Assembly (NCBI RefSeq): GCF_900156655.1 | Contig: NZ_FTOG01000003.1 | Span: forward strand, 186,001 to 250,000 | Reading direction: 5' to 3' | Source of the DNA: Rhodobacter aestuarii | Lineage (GTDB): Bacteria; Pseudomonadota; Alphaproteobacteria; Rhodobacterales; Rhodobacteraceae | Length of the DNA stretch: 64,000 nt | In this document: positions 18,731-26,229 of the stretch, piece by piece | Position numbering within the stretch: position 1 is the stretch's first letter | Layout of the letters: every line of letters begins with the position of its first letter | The notes under the pieces: generated by a model | What the model was told of the DNA's origin: nothing | What the model saw: only the letters and a program-made list of their open reading frames with translations | The model's database searches: none | Position numbers and translations under genes: made by a program

Positions 18731-19510
18731 TTATTGCCCCGGCGCCGTCGTATGCACCCAGATGAGCGCGCCTTCCTCCACCGGGACCTGTTCGCCCGTG
18801 GGGGCGGTCATCGGCGCATCCGCCTCGGTCAGCGCGGCAAAGCCCCACCAGCCCGCAAAGGGCATGGCATAGGAAAAGGTGCCATTGGCGTCAGCCGTAA
18901 TCACCTGCGTGACAAAGGCGTCATTCGGGGCGCTCAGGCTGCCGTCATTCACCCATTCCACCTCGATCTCGGCGAAAGGAAGTGGGGCATTCCCCTTCAT
19001 CACCACACCATAAAAGAGATTGCCGGCCCAAAGCCCTGTGGGCCGCGTCAGCGGGCGAATTTCAACCGGCAGGCCAATCATCTGATCCCAGCCCTCCCCG
19101 CTGGCCCAGCTATCCACCACCACCTTGGCATGATGCACGATCATCTTGCCCTCGGCCGGTTCCCAATAGGGCTGCGGGGTGACCCAGAAGACCGCCGCCC
19201 CCGGCTCTGGCAGATCGGCCTGAAGCTGCCACGCCATCGCGTCGCCCTGCGGGGCCTCGGTCAAAGCCGAGGAAAGATCACTTGCCACACCGCCCGCGAC
19301 CACACCCACTGCGGCGGGGCGATCGAGTTGCATCACCGGCCCCCCTTCAAACGGATGGGTGAAGGTGAGATCGAGCGTCACCACCCCCCCTTCGGGCAGC
19401 ACGTCGGCATCGGGCAGGATTTCTAAAAAATGCGCCTGCGCCGGGATAGCTGCGAGAGCCAGAAGCGGCAAAGAGGTCAGCGCGACGATGCGGACAGCTT
19501 TGGATGGCAT
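18731..19510 (-). CDS. nikK: NikK, periplasmic DUF4198-type nickel-uptake protein
   Basis: NikK (259 residues) is exported: the signal peptide ends IPAQA, and the mature protein would begin HFLEILP. Such DUF4198-type proteins are found with NikMLQO importers and are thought to present nickel to the membrane component. The ATG at 19510 has a near-ideal GGAGGGAG ribosome site. This is the first gene of the five-gene nikKMLQO operon, and a NikR-type operator lies 16 bases upstream of its start codon. Extensions further upstream in the frame run through the operator and the start of nikR and are rejected. Confidence 0.87.
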   Translation of the reverse strand: MPSKAVRIVALTSLPLLALAAIPAQAHFLEILPDADVLPEGGVVTLDLTFTHPFEGGPVMQLDRPAAVGVVAGGVASDLSSALTEAPQGDAMAWQLQADLPEPGAAVFWVTPQPYWEPAEGKMIVHHAKVVVDSWASGEGWDQMIGLPVEIRPLTRPTGLWAGNLFYGVVMKGNAPLPFAEIEVEWVNDGSLSAPNDAFVTQVITADANGTFSYAMPFAGWWGFAALTEADAPMTAPTGEQVPVEEGALIWVHTTAPGQ

Positions 19511-19526
19511 GGACTCCCTCCGGGTC

Positions 19527-19554
19527 GTGTGATTTTTTGAAAGATTAGTCATAC
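19527..19554. promoter_or_regulatory. NikR operator (GTGTGA-N16-TCATAC)
   Basis: The half-sites GTGTGA (19527-19532) and TCATAC (19549-19554) are separated by exactly 16 bases. The operator established for E. coli NikR is GTATGA-N16-TCATAC, so this site matches 11 of 12 half-site positions. It lies between the divergent genes nikK and nikR, close to the nikK ribosome site, where a bound repressor would block nikKMLQO and possibly nikR. Confidence 0.85.
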
Positions 19555-19649
19555 CGCAAAGGCACGCAAGCAAAAACCATTGCCTGACGCACGAATTTAC
19601 AGGAAAATCAAAGCGGTAAGTCAGTGACCACTGGAAAGAAAGGGTTTCC

Positions 19650-20168
19650 ATGCAGCGCATCACGATCACTTTGACCGATGAAATCGCTGAAGAGCTTGAT
19701 CTTTTCATGGCGCAAAGCGGCGCGGGCAACCGCTCGGAAGCGATCCGGGATCTGGTGCGGCGCGCGCTTGCCACCCGCCCCGACGCCCCGCCCGAGGCGC
19801 CGTGCTTGGCGGTGATGTCCTGCACGGTCGATCAATCGGTGCGCAATTTGGGCGCGCGGCTTGCCCAGCGCCGCTTGGATACGCATGACCGCACCGTCGC
19901 CGCGCTTTCGGTGCCGCTGGACCATACCACCTCGCTTGAAATCGAGGTGACGCGGGGCACGCTCGGCACACTTACCCGCGCGGCAGAGGCGCAATTTTTG
20001 GAACGTGGCGTGGCGCATGGGGCGCTTGCCCTTATTCCGGTGGGGCACGATGGGCCACGCCACAGCCATACCCATCCGCATGGGGCGCATGGCCACGAAC
20101 ACGGTCACGAGCACAGCCACACTGTGGTGCAGACAAGCTTCCGCCCCGGCCCACCGGACGCGTCGTGA
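19650..20168 (+). CDS. nikR: NikR-family nickel regulator with altered metal site and His-rich tail
   Basis: This 172-residue protein has the ribbon-helix-helix start MQRITITL and the NRSEAIRDLVRRAL helix that closely match E. coli NikR, followed by the ACT-like domain. By ungapped alignment with E. coli NikR numbering, the four nickel ligands His76, His87, His89 and Cys95 are Leu76, Ser87, Pro89 and Ser95 here. A C-terminal extension of about 39 residues is absent from the E. coli protein; it and the residues leading into it hold eleven histidines (about residues 138-163). The gene is divergent from nikK, with a NikR-type operator between them. It probably still represses the importer, but its metal sensing must differ. 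Confidence 0.88.
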   Translation: MQRITITLTDEIAEELDLFMAQSGAGNRSEAIRDLVRRALATRPDAPPEAPCLAVMSCTVDQSVRNLGARLAQRRLDTHDRTVAALSVPLDHTTSLEIEVTRGTLGTLTRAAEAQFLERGVAHGALALIPVGHDGPRHSHTHPHGAHGHEHGHEHSHTVVQTSFRPGPPDAS

Positions 20169-20171
20169 AAC

Positions 20172-20189
20172 CGTTACACAAACGTTAAC
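20172..20189 (+). promoter_or_regulatory. Possible Pho box upstream of phoX
   Basis: Two 7-base direct repeats, CGTTACA (20172-20178) and CGTTAAC (20183-20189), are separated by four bases. The 7-4-7 spacing is that of PhoB boxes, although the bases differ from the CTGTCAT consensus. The site is 64 bases before the phoX start. The same bases also form an inverted repeat CCGTTA/TAACGG, so another regulator is possible. Confidence 0.35.
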
Positions 20190-20252
20190 GGAGCGTCGCA
20201 TAGCCCCTCTAGGGACAGCCTCACCCCAACCATATTGGAACAGGTGAGTCCC

Positions 20253-22049
20253 ATGACCTTCAAATCTGCCCTGCTTGGCGCCACCGCGCTTTTGGCGCTG
20301 CCGACGCTGGCCTTTGCCGCCGATATCAGCTTTTCCGAAGTGCCCTTCGCCGCAGATGATGCAGCCAAACGCGCGGTGATCGCCTCGGACAAAATCGTTA
20401 TCGACGGCACCGAATATGCCATCGGTTACAATGTTCTGGCCCGCACTGGCGACAAAATTGGTGACGGCACCTTTGGCGCGCTGGTCGATGAGAACGGCGC
20501 GATCGTGACCGAAGAAGATGGTTCTGAGGCGCTTTCGGTCGATGCCGACTTCACCTCGCTCCTGCCGGTGGGCGACAAGCTTTACTCGATCACCCATTTC
20601 GAATCGCGCCCCGGTGCGATGTATGTCAGCGAATTGCACCAAGACGCCGACGGCAAACTGACCCCGGTGTCGACCAAGCCGGTTGAGTTCAAAGATCTGG
20701 GCGGTCTTTGGGTTCCCTGCGCGGGTTCGGTGACGCCTTGGGGTACGCACCTCGGTTCGGAAGAATACCCCGCCGATGCCGAAGCGATCGAAAAAGCTGC
20801 GTCGCTCGAAGACATTGATGACTACTACTTCCCGATGGTCCGCTTCTTCGGCGTTGACCCGGCGAAAATGGACATCGCGCAATTCCGCACGGTCTTTAAC
20901 CCCTATGCCTATGGCTTCCCGACCGAGATCACCGTTTCGGAAGATGGCACGGCCAAAGCCGCCAAGCATTACGCGATGGGCCGCGTTGCGGTTGAGCTTG
21001 CCTATGTGATGCCCGACCAAAAAACCGCCTATATCTCTGATGATGGCACCAACGTCGGCCTGTTCAAATTTGTCGCCGACGAAGCGGGCGATCTGTCGGC
21101 GGGCACGCTTTACGCTGCCAAATGGGTGCAAACCTCGGCCGAAAGCGGCGGTGCGGCAACGCTCGAATGGGTCGATCTGGGCCATGCCACGGATGCCGAA
21201 ATCGCCGAAGCCATCGCGAAGAAACCGGCATTCTCCGACATCTTCGAAGCGACCGATCTGGGCGAAGGCGATACCTGCGCCGACGGTTTTGCCCCCTCGA
21301 ACGCCGAAGGCGTGAAGCAATGCCTGAAAGTGAAACCGGGGATGGAAGCCGTGGCCTCGCGCATCGAAACGCGTCGTTACGCTTCGATGATGGGCGCGTC
21401 GACCGAGTTCCGCAAAATGGAAGGCATCACCTTCAACCCCGACACCAACCAGCTTTACGTGGCGATGTCGGAAGTGGCCAAAGGCATGGAAGCGGGCGAC
21501 AAGCGTGACCTTGCGAGCCGTGACGCGATCCAACTGCCGGAAAACAAATGCGGCACCGTCTTCGCGCTGGATGTTGATAGCGATTTCAACGCCACTACGA
21601 TGAAAGCGCTGATCTCGGGCAAACCGATGAGCGAAGAAGCCATCGCCGCGGCGGCGGACCCGAACTGCGACGCGGCGCACAATATGTGCGGTGCGGCGGC
21701 CGAGGCCAATAGCTGCGATATCAACGGCATCGCGAACCCGGACAACATCACCTATATGCCGGGCACCAACACGCTGATCATCGGCGAAGACACCGGCTCG
21801 GGTCACCAAAACGACGTGATCTGGGCGATGAACCTTGGTTCGGGCGAACTGACCCGTGTGTTCTCGACCCCTTATGGCTCGGAAACCACCTCGCCTTACT
21901 TCTACCCGAACATCGGTGGCCACGCCTACATCATGGCCGTCGTGCAGCACCCCTATGGGGAATCGGATGAAGACAAGATGCAAGACGCCGCCGATGCGCG
22001 CGCCTATGTGGGCTACATCGGCCCGATGCCGGCCCTCGACGCGAAGTAA
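20253..22049 (+). CDS. phoX: PhoX-type alkaline phosphatase (DUF839 family), exported
   Basis: This 598-residue protein fits PhoX-type phosphatases, calcium/iron enzymes that release phosphate from organic esters in the periplasm. The signal peptide ends LPTLAFA. Near residue 150 the motif WVPCAGSVTPWGTHLGSEE holds the family-type cysteine and glutamates. A later HNMCGAAAEANSCDINGIANPDN region and GEDTGSGHQND contain further acidic ligands. The signal has no twin arginine and looks Sec-type, which is unusual for PhoX proteins, usually exported by Tat. The ATG at 20253 follows GGTGAG. A hairpin with T5 follows the gene, yet the next gene is only 72 bases away on the same strand. Confidence 0.8.
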   Translation: MTFKSALLGATALLALPTLAFAADISFSEVPFAADDAAKRAVIASDKIVIDGTEYAIGYNVLARTGDKIGDGTFGALVDENGAIVTEEDGSEALSVDADFTSLLPVGDKLYSITHFESRPGAMYVSELHQDADGKLTPVSTKPVEFKDLGGLWVPCAGSVTPWGTHLGSEEYPADAEAIEKAASLEDIDDYYFPMVRFFGVDPAKMDIAQFRTVFNPYAYGFPTEITVSEDGTAKAAKHYAMGRVAVELAYVMPDQKTAYISDDGTNVGLFKFVADEAGDLSAGTLYAAKWVQTSAESGGAATLEWVDLGHATDAEIAEAIAKKPAFSDIFEATDLGEGDTCADGFAPSNAEGVKQCLKVKPGMEAVASRIETRRYASMMGASTEFRKMEGITFNPDTNQLYVAMSEVAKGMEAGDKRDLASRDAIQLPENKCGTVFALDVDSDFNATTMKALISGKPMSEEAIAAAADPNCDAAHNMCGAAAEANSCDINGIANPDNITYMPGTNTLIIGEDTGSGHQNDVIWAMNLGSGELTRVFSTPYGSETTSPYFYPNIGGHAYIMAVVQHPYGESDEDKMQDAADARAYVGYIGPMPALDAK

Positions 22050-22068
22050 GACTTTGCAATGACGTGTG

Positions 22069-22095
22069 CGGGGAGGGTTCGACCTCCCCGTTTTT
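22069..22095 (+). terminator. Hairpin with T5 between phoX and the diheme gene
   Basis: A perfect 8-bp stem CGGGGAGG/CCTCCCCG with a GTTCGA loop is followed by five T. It should end part of the phoX transcripts. Since the next gene starts 27 bases later on the same strand, it may act as an attenuator rather than a complete end signal. Confidence 0.8.
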
Positions 22096-22121
22096 CATTC
22101 CCCAATCCTGCGAGAGACCCG

Positions 22122-23783
22122 ATGAAGACCCTGTCTGCCGGTGCGACCCTGATGCTGCTGGCCGCGACCGCCGCTGCCGGACCGATGACAGTGGATCTGA
22201 AATCGACCCTTTTGCACAACCGCACCGCCTATATTCCGCCGCAGTGCTACACGAAAACCGAAGATGACACCGGCGCGGTACATAACCCCTGTTTCACCTG
22301 CCATGTGCGTTCGCGCGCGCCGCATTACATCAATGATGATGATCTGCAAACGGCCTATAGCTTCCCCGAACCGGCGCTTGAAAACCCTTGGACGAATCTA
22401 TTAGTCGATCGCCACGCGGCTGTGGCGCAGGTGAGCGACACCGAGATTTTGGACTACATCCGGCAGGGCAATTACCTAGATGAAAACGGGCGCAACCTTT
22501 TGGCCGAGCGGCTGGCCGATCTGCCGCCCGACTGGGATGTGGATGGCAATGGCACCTGGGATGGGTTCACCCCCGATGTGACCTATAACTTCGATCGTGA
22601 CGGCTTTGACATTGGCTCCGATGGGCAAATTACCGGATGGCGCGCTTTCGCCTATTATCCGCTCAACGGCGCCTTTTGGCCAACCAATGGCGCAACGGAT
22701 GATGTGATGATCCGCCTACCTGAGGCTTACCGCCAAGCCGAAGATGGCTCCGAAAGCCGCACTGTTTACAAGGTGAACCTTGCGATCACCGAGGCGCTCA
22801 TTCGCCGGGCGCCGGTGCCGATTGAACCGACCGATGAGCGCGCCTTGGGCGTCGATCTTGATAAAGATGGCACGCTGGGCCAAGCGCTTAACATCGCCTT
22901 TGACTGGGCCCCGAAAGAGGGGCGCACGATGTCTTACGTGGGCCGCGCACGGCTGCTGCAAGAAGCAGGCGAAGCACCTTTGTCGGCTGGACTTTATCCG
23001 CTTGGCACCGAGTTTTTGCACACGGTGCGCTATATTGATGTCGATGACGCGACCGGCCAAATCCGCATGGCGGCACGGTTGAAAGAGTTGCGCTACATGC
23101 GCAAAACCCGCTGGCAGACCTATTTCGACCGCAAGGAAGGGGCGCTCGCAGAATCGAAAGAACGGGTCGATTTTCCGGACCGGATTGCGCTTTTCTTTGG
23201 CTCTTCCGAAGAAGGTGTCACCAATGGAACCGGCTGGCGGCTGCAAGGGTTCATTGAAGATGCAACGGGCGACCTACGCCCGCAAAGCTTTGAAGAAACG
23301 GTCTTTTGCATGGGCTGCCACGGCGGCATTGGCGCGAATGATGATGATACCTTTGCCTTCCCCCGCAAGCTGCCCGCCACGCTTGGCCATGGAGGCTGGT
23401 GGCATTGGAGCCAGCGTGGGCTTTACGATATTCCCGAGATGATCCGCACCGATGGCGCGCCCGAATATGCGCATTACTTGGCGCAAAACGGCGCAGGGGA
23501 TGAGTTGCGCGGGAATATGGAAGTGATCAGCCGCTATCTGACAGAGACGGGGGAGTTGACCCCGGCGCCTGTCGCGGCGTTCCGCGCCGATGTCTCGCAG
23601 CTGCTCTATCCCTCCCCCGCCCGCGCGCTGGCGCTCAACAAAGCGTATCGGGAGATCGTGCGCGAACAGAGCTTTGTGAAAGGCCGCGATGCAACGGTGG
23701 CGGTGCAAACAAACGTCCACCGCAGCGTCACGCAAGACCAACCCACTGGGATCACGCGGCCCGTGAAGGCGTGGTATCAGTAG
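22122..23783 (+). CDS. Exported diheme c-type cytochrome-like protein of unknown function
   Basis: I do not recognise this 553-residue protein. A signal peptide (ending about TAAAG, residue 20) directs export. Two CXXCH heme c motifs are present: CFTCH near residue 53 and CMGCH near residue 395, far apart, so two separate heme domains are likely. Acidic Asp/Asn-rich stretches (DVDGNGTWDGFTPD, DLDKDGTLG) look like calcium loops. Tryptophan- and aromatic-rich segments separate them. The gene follows phoX after a hairpin, which suggests co-expression under phosphate control, but that is inference. A role in periplasmic redox reactions is the most that can be said. Confidence 0.75.
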   Translation: MKTLSAGATLMLLAATAAAGPMTVDLKSTLLHNRTAYIPPQCYTKTEDDTGAVHNPCFTCHVRSRAPHYINDDDLQTAYSFPEPALENPWTNLLVDRHAAVAQVSDTEILDYIRQGNYLDENGRNLLAERLADLPPDWDVDGNGTWDGFTPDVTYNFDRDGFDIGSDGQITGWRAFAYYPLNGAFWPTNGATDDVMIRLPEAYRQAEDGSESRTVYKVNLAITEALIRRAPVPIEPTDERALGVDLDKDGTLGQALNIAFDWAPKEGRTMSYVGRARLLQEAGEAPLSAGLYPLGTEFLHTVRYIDVDDATGQIRMAARLKELRYMRKTRWQTYFDRKEGALAESKERVDFPDRIALFFGSSEEGVTNGTGWRLQGFIEDATGDLRPQSFEETVFCMGCHGGIGANDDDTFAFPRKLPATLGHGGWWHWSQRGLYDIPEMIRTDGAPEYAHYLAQNGAGDELRGNMEVISRYLTETGELTPAPVAAFRADVSQLLYPSPARALALNKAYREIVREQSFVKGRDATVAVQTNVHRSVTQDQPTGITRPVKAWYQ

Positions 23784-23801
23784 GCTCAGAGCAAAAGCCG
23801 C

Positions 23802-24269
23802 TCAGAAGTCTTGATTGCGCAGGAGTTGTGCCGGAATGGCCAAGCCTGCGCCAATCGCGCCAAGGGTAAAGATCACCCGGATCATGCTCACCGCCGCATC
23901 GGTCAGCAAAACATGGGGCTCGGCCACATTGGGGGCGGTCAGCGCAAAAAGCCCCAAGAGCGCCTGCCCCAAAAAGGCTCCCGGCACCATCGGAATGCAA
24001 CCCGCCAGCGCCACGGCATTGCACGCAGGGCCCAATTGGCGATGCAGGAACGAGACGGTGAAGCTGGTGACAATGGCTGCGGCAAAGGTCGCGCCTTCAA
24101 GGCTCCATGCAAGGTCTTGGCCAAAGGTGCGCACCGCCAGCGCCAGCGCCCCCGCCGCAGCGCACCAAGGCAAGGCGCGCACCCCGAAGTTAAAGAGCAC
24201 GCCAAAGCCAGCAGCGGCCAAAGCCCCGAACAGCGCCTGATGCAGAAGATGCGGAATTAGCTCGATCAT
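23802..24269 (-). CDS. Small subunit of split ThrE/YjjPB-like exporter (YjjB-like)
   Basis: This 155-residue, strongly hydrophobic protein has about four to five membrane spans and the motif GCIPMVPGAFLGQAL typical of the C-terminal half of ThrE-like threonine/serine exporters. Together with the gene upstream it makes the two-part form found as YjjP and YjjB, which in E. coli is implicated in succinate export. The ATG at 24269 lies one base after the stop of its partner, so the two are surely co-translated. The exported substrate in this organism is unknown. Confidence 0.83.
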   Translation of the reverse strand: MIELIPHLLHQALFGALAAAGFGVLFNFGVRALPWCAAAGALALAVRTFGQDLAWSLEGATFAAAIVTSFTVSFLHRQLGPACNAVALAGCIPMVPGAFLGQALLGLFALTAPNVAEPHVLLTDAAVSMIRVIFTLGAIGAGLAIPAQLLRNQDF

Positions 24270-24270
24270 C

Positions 24271-25083
24271 TTAGCCCCCCATGCCCCAAAGCGATTGCGC
24301 GAACCAAACGCCGACGGAGGCAAAGATCATCACCATCAGCACCCAGACCGCCCGTGCACTGCCCATCGTCGGGTAGCCATTCATGATATCGGTCTGTGCA
24401 TTGGTTGAAGGCACGCCGGGCACCAACAGTAGGATCGAAGCCATCATCGCCAGCTGCGCCGTATCGCTGCCCGTAGCCAAAGCGCCCAAGCCACCAAGAG
24501 AGGCGGCAATGAAGGCAATCGCCCCAGCCACCAAAAACACATTGGTGCCGCGGTGCATCAGATGGTGGCGAATGTATTGGCCAATCGTCCCCGCCGCCAA
24601 AACCGGCAAAAACGCCGCCCAGTCGATGCCCAAGAGCCGCCCAAAGGCCGCGCAAGCAAGCCCAACAGCAACCGAGATGAACCAAACCGGGTGGCGCGGT
24701 GTCACGCGAACGAGCCGCTCAAGCTCCGCCTCCACTTCTTCAACGCTCATCCGCCCCGCCTCGGCGCGCGAGCACAATTCACGCACGGCCAAATCAAGCC
24801 GGTGGTTCACGCCAAGCCGCCCCACCTGCAGCATCCGGGTGATCGTGTTGCCCTCGGCATGCAGGGTCATAGAAATCGACGCATAGCCCGAGCGCAGGCC
24901 AACCGTTTCTGCCCCGAAGCCCTTGGCAAGCATGGTAATCCCACGGTGCACCACGCCGACCGAGGCCCCGCTTTCCATCATCACGCGCCCCGCCTTCAGC
25001 GCCGTGGTCGCATAGCGCTCCAGCATGCGATGGCGCACCACCACAGGGTCGGTCGTTGCATCAGTCATGGTCATTACCCGCAT
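24271..25083 (-). CDS. Large subunit of split ThrE/YjjPB-like exporter (YjjP-like, DUF1212)
   Basis: The 270-residue product begins with a soluble N-terminal part of about 125 residues, containing ESGASV and the conserved type of region VGLRSGYASISMTLH. About five membrane spans follow, with the family-type motif LVPGVPSTNAQTDIMNG near residue 225. This is the DUF1212 half of ThrE-like exporters. ATG codons at 25083, 25074 and 25068 are all possible; the first has a GGGCGAAG ribosome site. The protein acts with the small partner encoded immediately downstream in the cytoplasmic membrane. Confidence 0.85.
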   Translation of the reverse strand: MRVMTMTDATTDPVVVRHRMLERYATTALKAGRVMMESGASVGVVHRGITMLAKGFGAETVGLRSGYASISMTLHAEGNTITRMLQVGRLGVNHRLDLAVRELCSRAEAGRMSVEEVEAELERLVRVTPRHPVWFISVAVGLACAAFGRLLGIDWAAFLPVLAAGTIGQYIRHHLMHRGTNVFLVAGAIAFIAASLGGLGALATGSDTAQLAMMASILLLVPGVPSTNAQTDIMNGYPTMGSARAVWVLMVMIFASVGVWFAQSLWGMGG

Positions 25084-25221
25084 TATCTTCGCCCTGCCCT
25101 ATCAGCCGATATAGGGCCGGACAACAGCGCAAGATCACCTGCATGGCGGGTATGCCGCGATGCGGCAGCTTGGCGCGAAACAACGCGCCCTATCGAGCCA
25201 CGGCCCGAGAGTTATGCGGCA

Positions 25222-25950
25222 TCAGTATTCGTTTGTCGTGAGTTGCCAGTCCGCTTGAGAGGTGACCATCTTGCGTGGATACGGCCCCCCAACGCTCGGC
25301 AAACGCGCCCCCAGCAGACGATCTTTCTTGAGACTTGTCACAGAGATCTTGTTCGACTGATTGCCGCCCAGCACATGATAAACGTCATCATCTTCGGAAT
25401 AATAAAAGCCAACATGGCCGCTTGTCCCCGAACGCGAGCCGCGCCAGAAAACCAAGATCGCCCCGAAGCACGGATTGACGGTCTGACCAAAGTGCAACCA
25501 GTTGCGCGCAAGATAGGGATTGTTGGGCACAATCACCTCGGGCATCGTCACCGCAACACAGGTCTCCACAAAGTCACCGCACCACGGCAAACTGGCCGGA
25601 TCCCCAAGCGTTTTCCCATCAGACCGCAAAAAGGCCCGCAACTCGGCATTATCGCGGCCTTCATGCAGCCCCTTTTTCCGCAAAGCCAGCGCCATCCACG
25701 GAAAATGGTCGAGCAAATCCTGACGCGGCGGTTCAGCAGAGGGCGTGGGGGGCGGTGCCGTTTGCTGGCCAGGCGTCGCGCGCAAAGCCGCGACAGTGGC
25801 CTCGTTCAAGGTGCCCGTCGCGGGCAGATTTCGGGAGGTCTGAAACGCCATTGTCGCCGCCAACGTGTTGCGCCCCCAGATCCCATCCACGATCCCGGGA
25901 TTGAACCCATGCGCAATCAACCGTCTTTGAACCCATTCAAGAAAGGACAT
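25222..25950 (-). CDS. Peptidoglycan-binding, TIGR02594-type amidase-like protein without signal peptide
   Basis: This 242-residue protein starts with a peptidoglycan-binding domain (about residues 5-58, motif GFNPGIVDGIWGRNTLAA). A Pro/Thr linker follows. The C-terminal part resembles the NlpC/P60- or CHAP-like TIGR02594 family, with the catalytic-type cysteine in LPWCGDFVET and the histidine in SGHVGFYY. No signal peptide or membrane segment is visible, so it behaves like an endolysin or a delivered effector rather than a normal cell-wall enzyme. The ATG at 25950 follows GGGAG. It is divergently transcribed from the ten-gene operon starting at 26230, with 279 bases between them. Confidence 0.8.
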   Translation of the reverse strand: MSFLEWVQRRLIAHGFNPGIVDGIWGRNTLAATMAFQTSRNLPATGTLNEATVAALRATPGQQTAPPPTPSAEPPRQDLLDHFPWMALALRKKGLHEGRDNAELRAFLRSDGKTLGDPASLPWCGDFVETCVAVTMPEVIVPNNPYLARNWLHFGQTVNPCFGAILVFWRGSRSGTSGHVGFYYSEDDDVYHVLGGNQSNKISVTSLKKDRLLGARLPSVGGPYPRKMVTSQADWQLTTNEY

Positions 25951-26229
25951 TTCGACACTCCCTAACCTACTGTTATCTATTTTATTTCCTCTGTTTCGCC
26001 TGTTGTTCCGGCTAAGGTTTCCACCTTCCCGGCAACACCTATCAGTGTAGGGAGCGAATCATTTTTCGGTCCAACAAAATTTGTAACGGGGGTTTTAGGG
26101 GCGCGTTTGACGCCGCACCGCAGAGACTAAAAACCTTGACGCAAGGGGGGATTCCCCCACACGCTGAGAAAGAGAATGCCGCGTGGCCTTCTATTTCGTG
26201 GCGAGTTTTTCATGTTCGGAGGGGGCTGC
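25951..26229 (+). promoter_or_regulatory. Divergent promoter region with tandem palindromes before the ten-gene operon
   Basis: This AT-richer interval must hold the promoters of both flanking genes. Two adjoining palindromes occur at 26134-26158: CCTTG-ACG-CAAGG followed by a GGGGG-ATT-CCCCC-like repeat. A possible promoter is TTGACG (26107-26112) with TAAAAA 15 bases later. The palindromes would lie just downstream of that start point, a plausible repressor position. No regulator gene is adjacent. Confidence 0.4.

Noticed and set aside
19608-21983. A long minus-strand open frame opposite nikR and phoX.
   Set aside because: It covers two well-supported plus-strand genes and its translation is Arg/Gly-rich without motifs.
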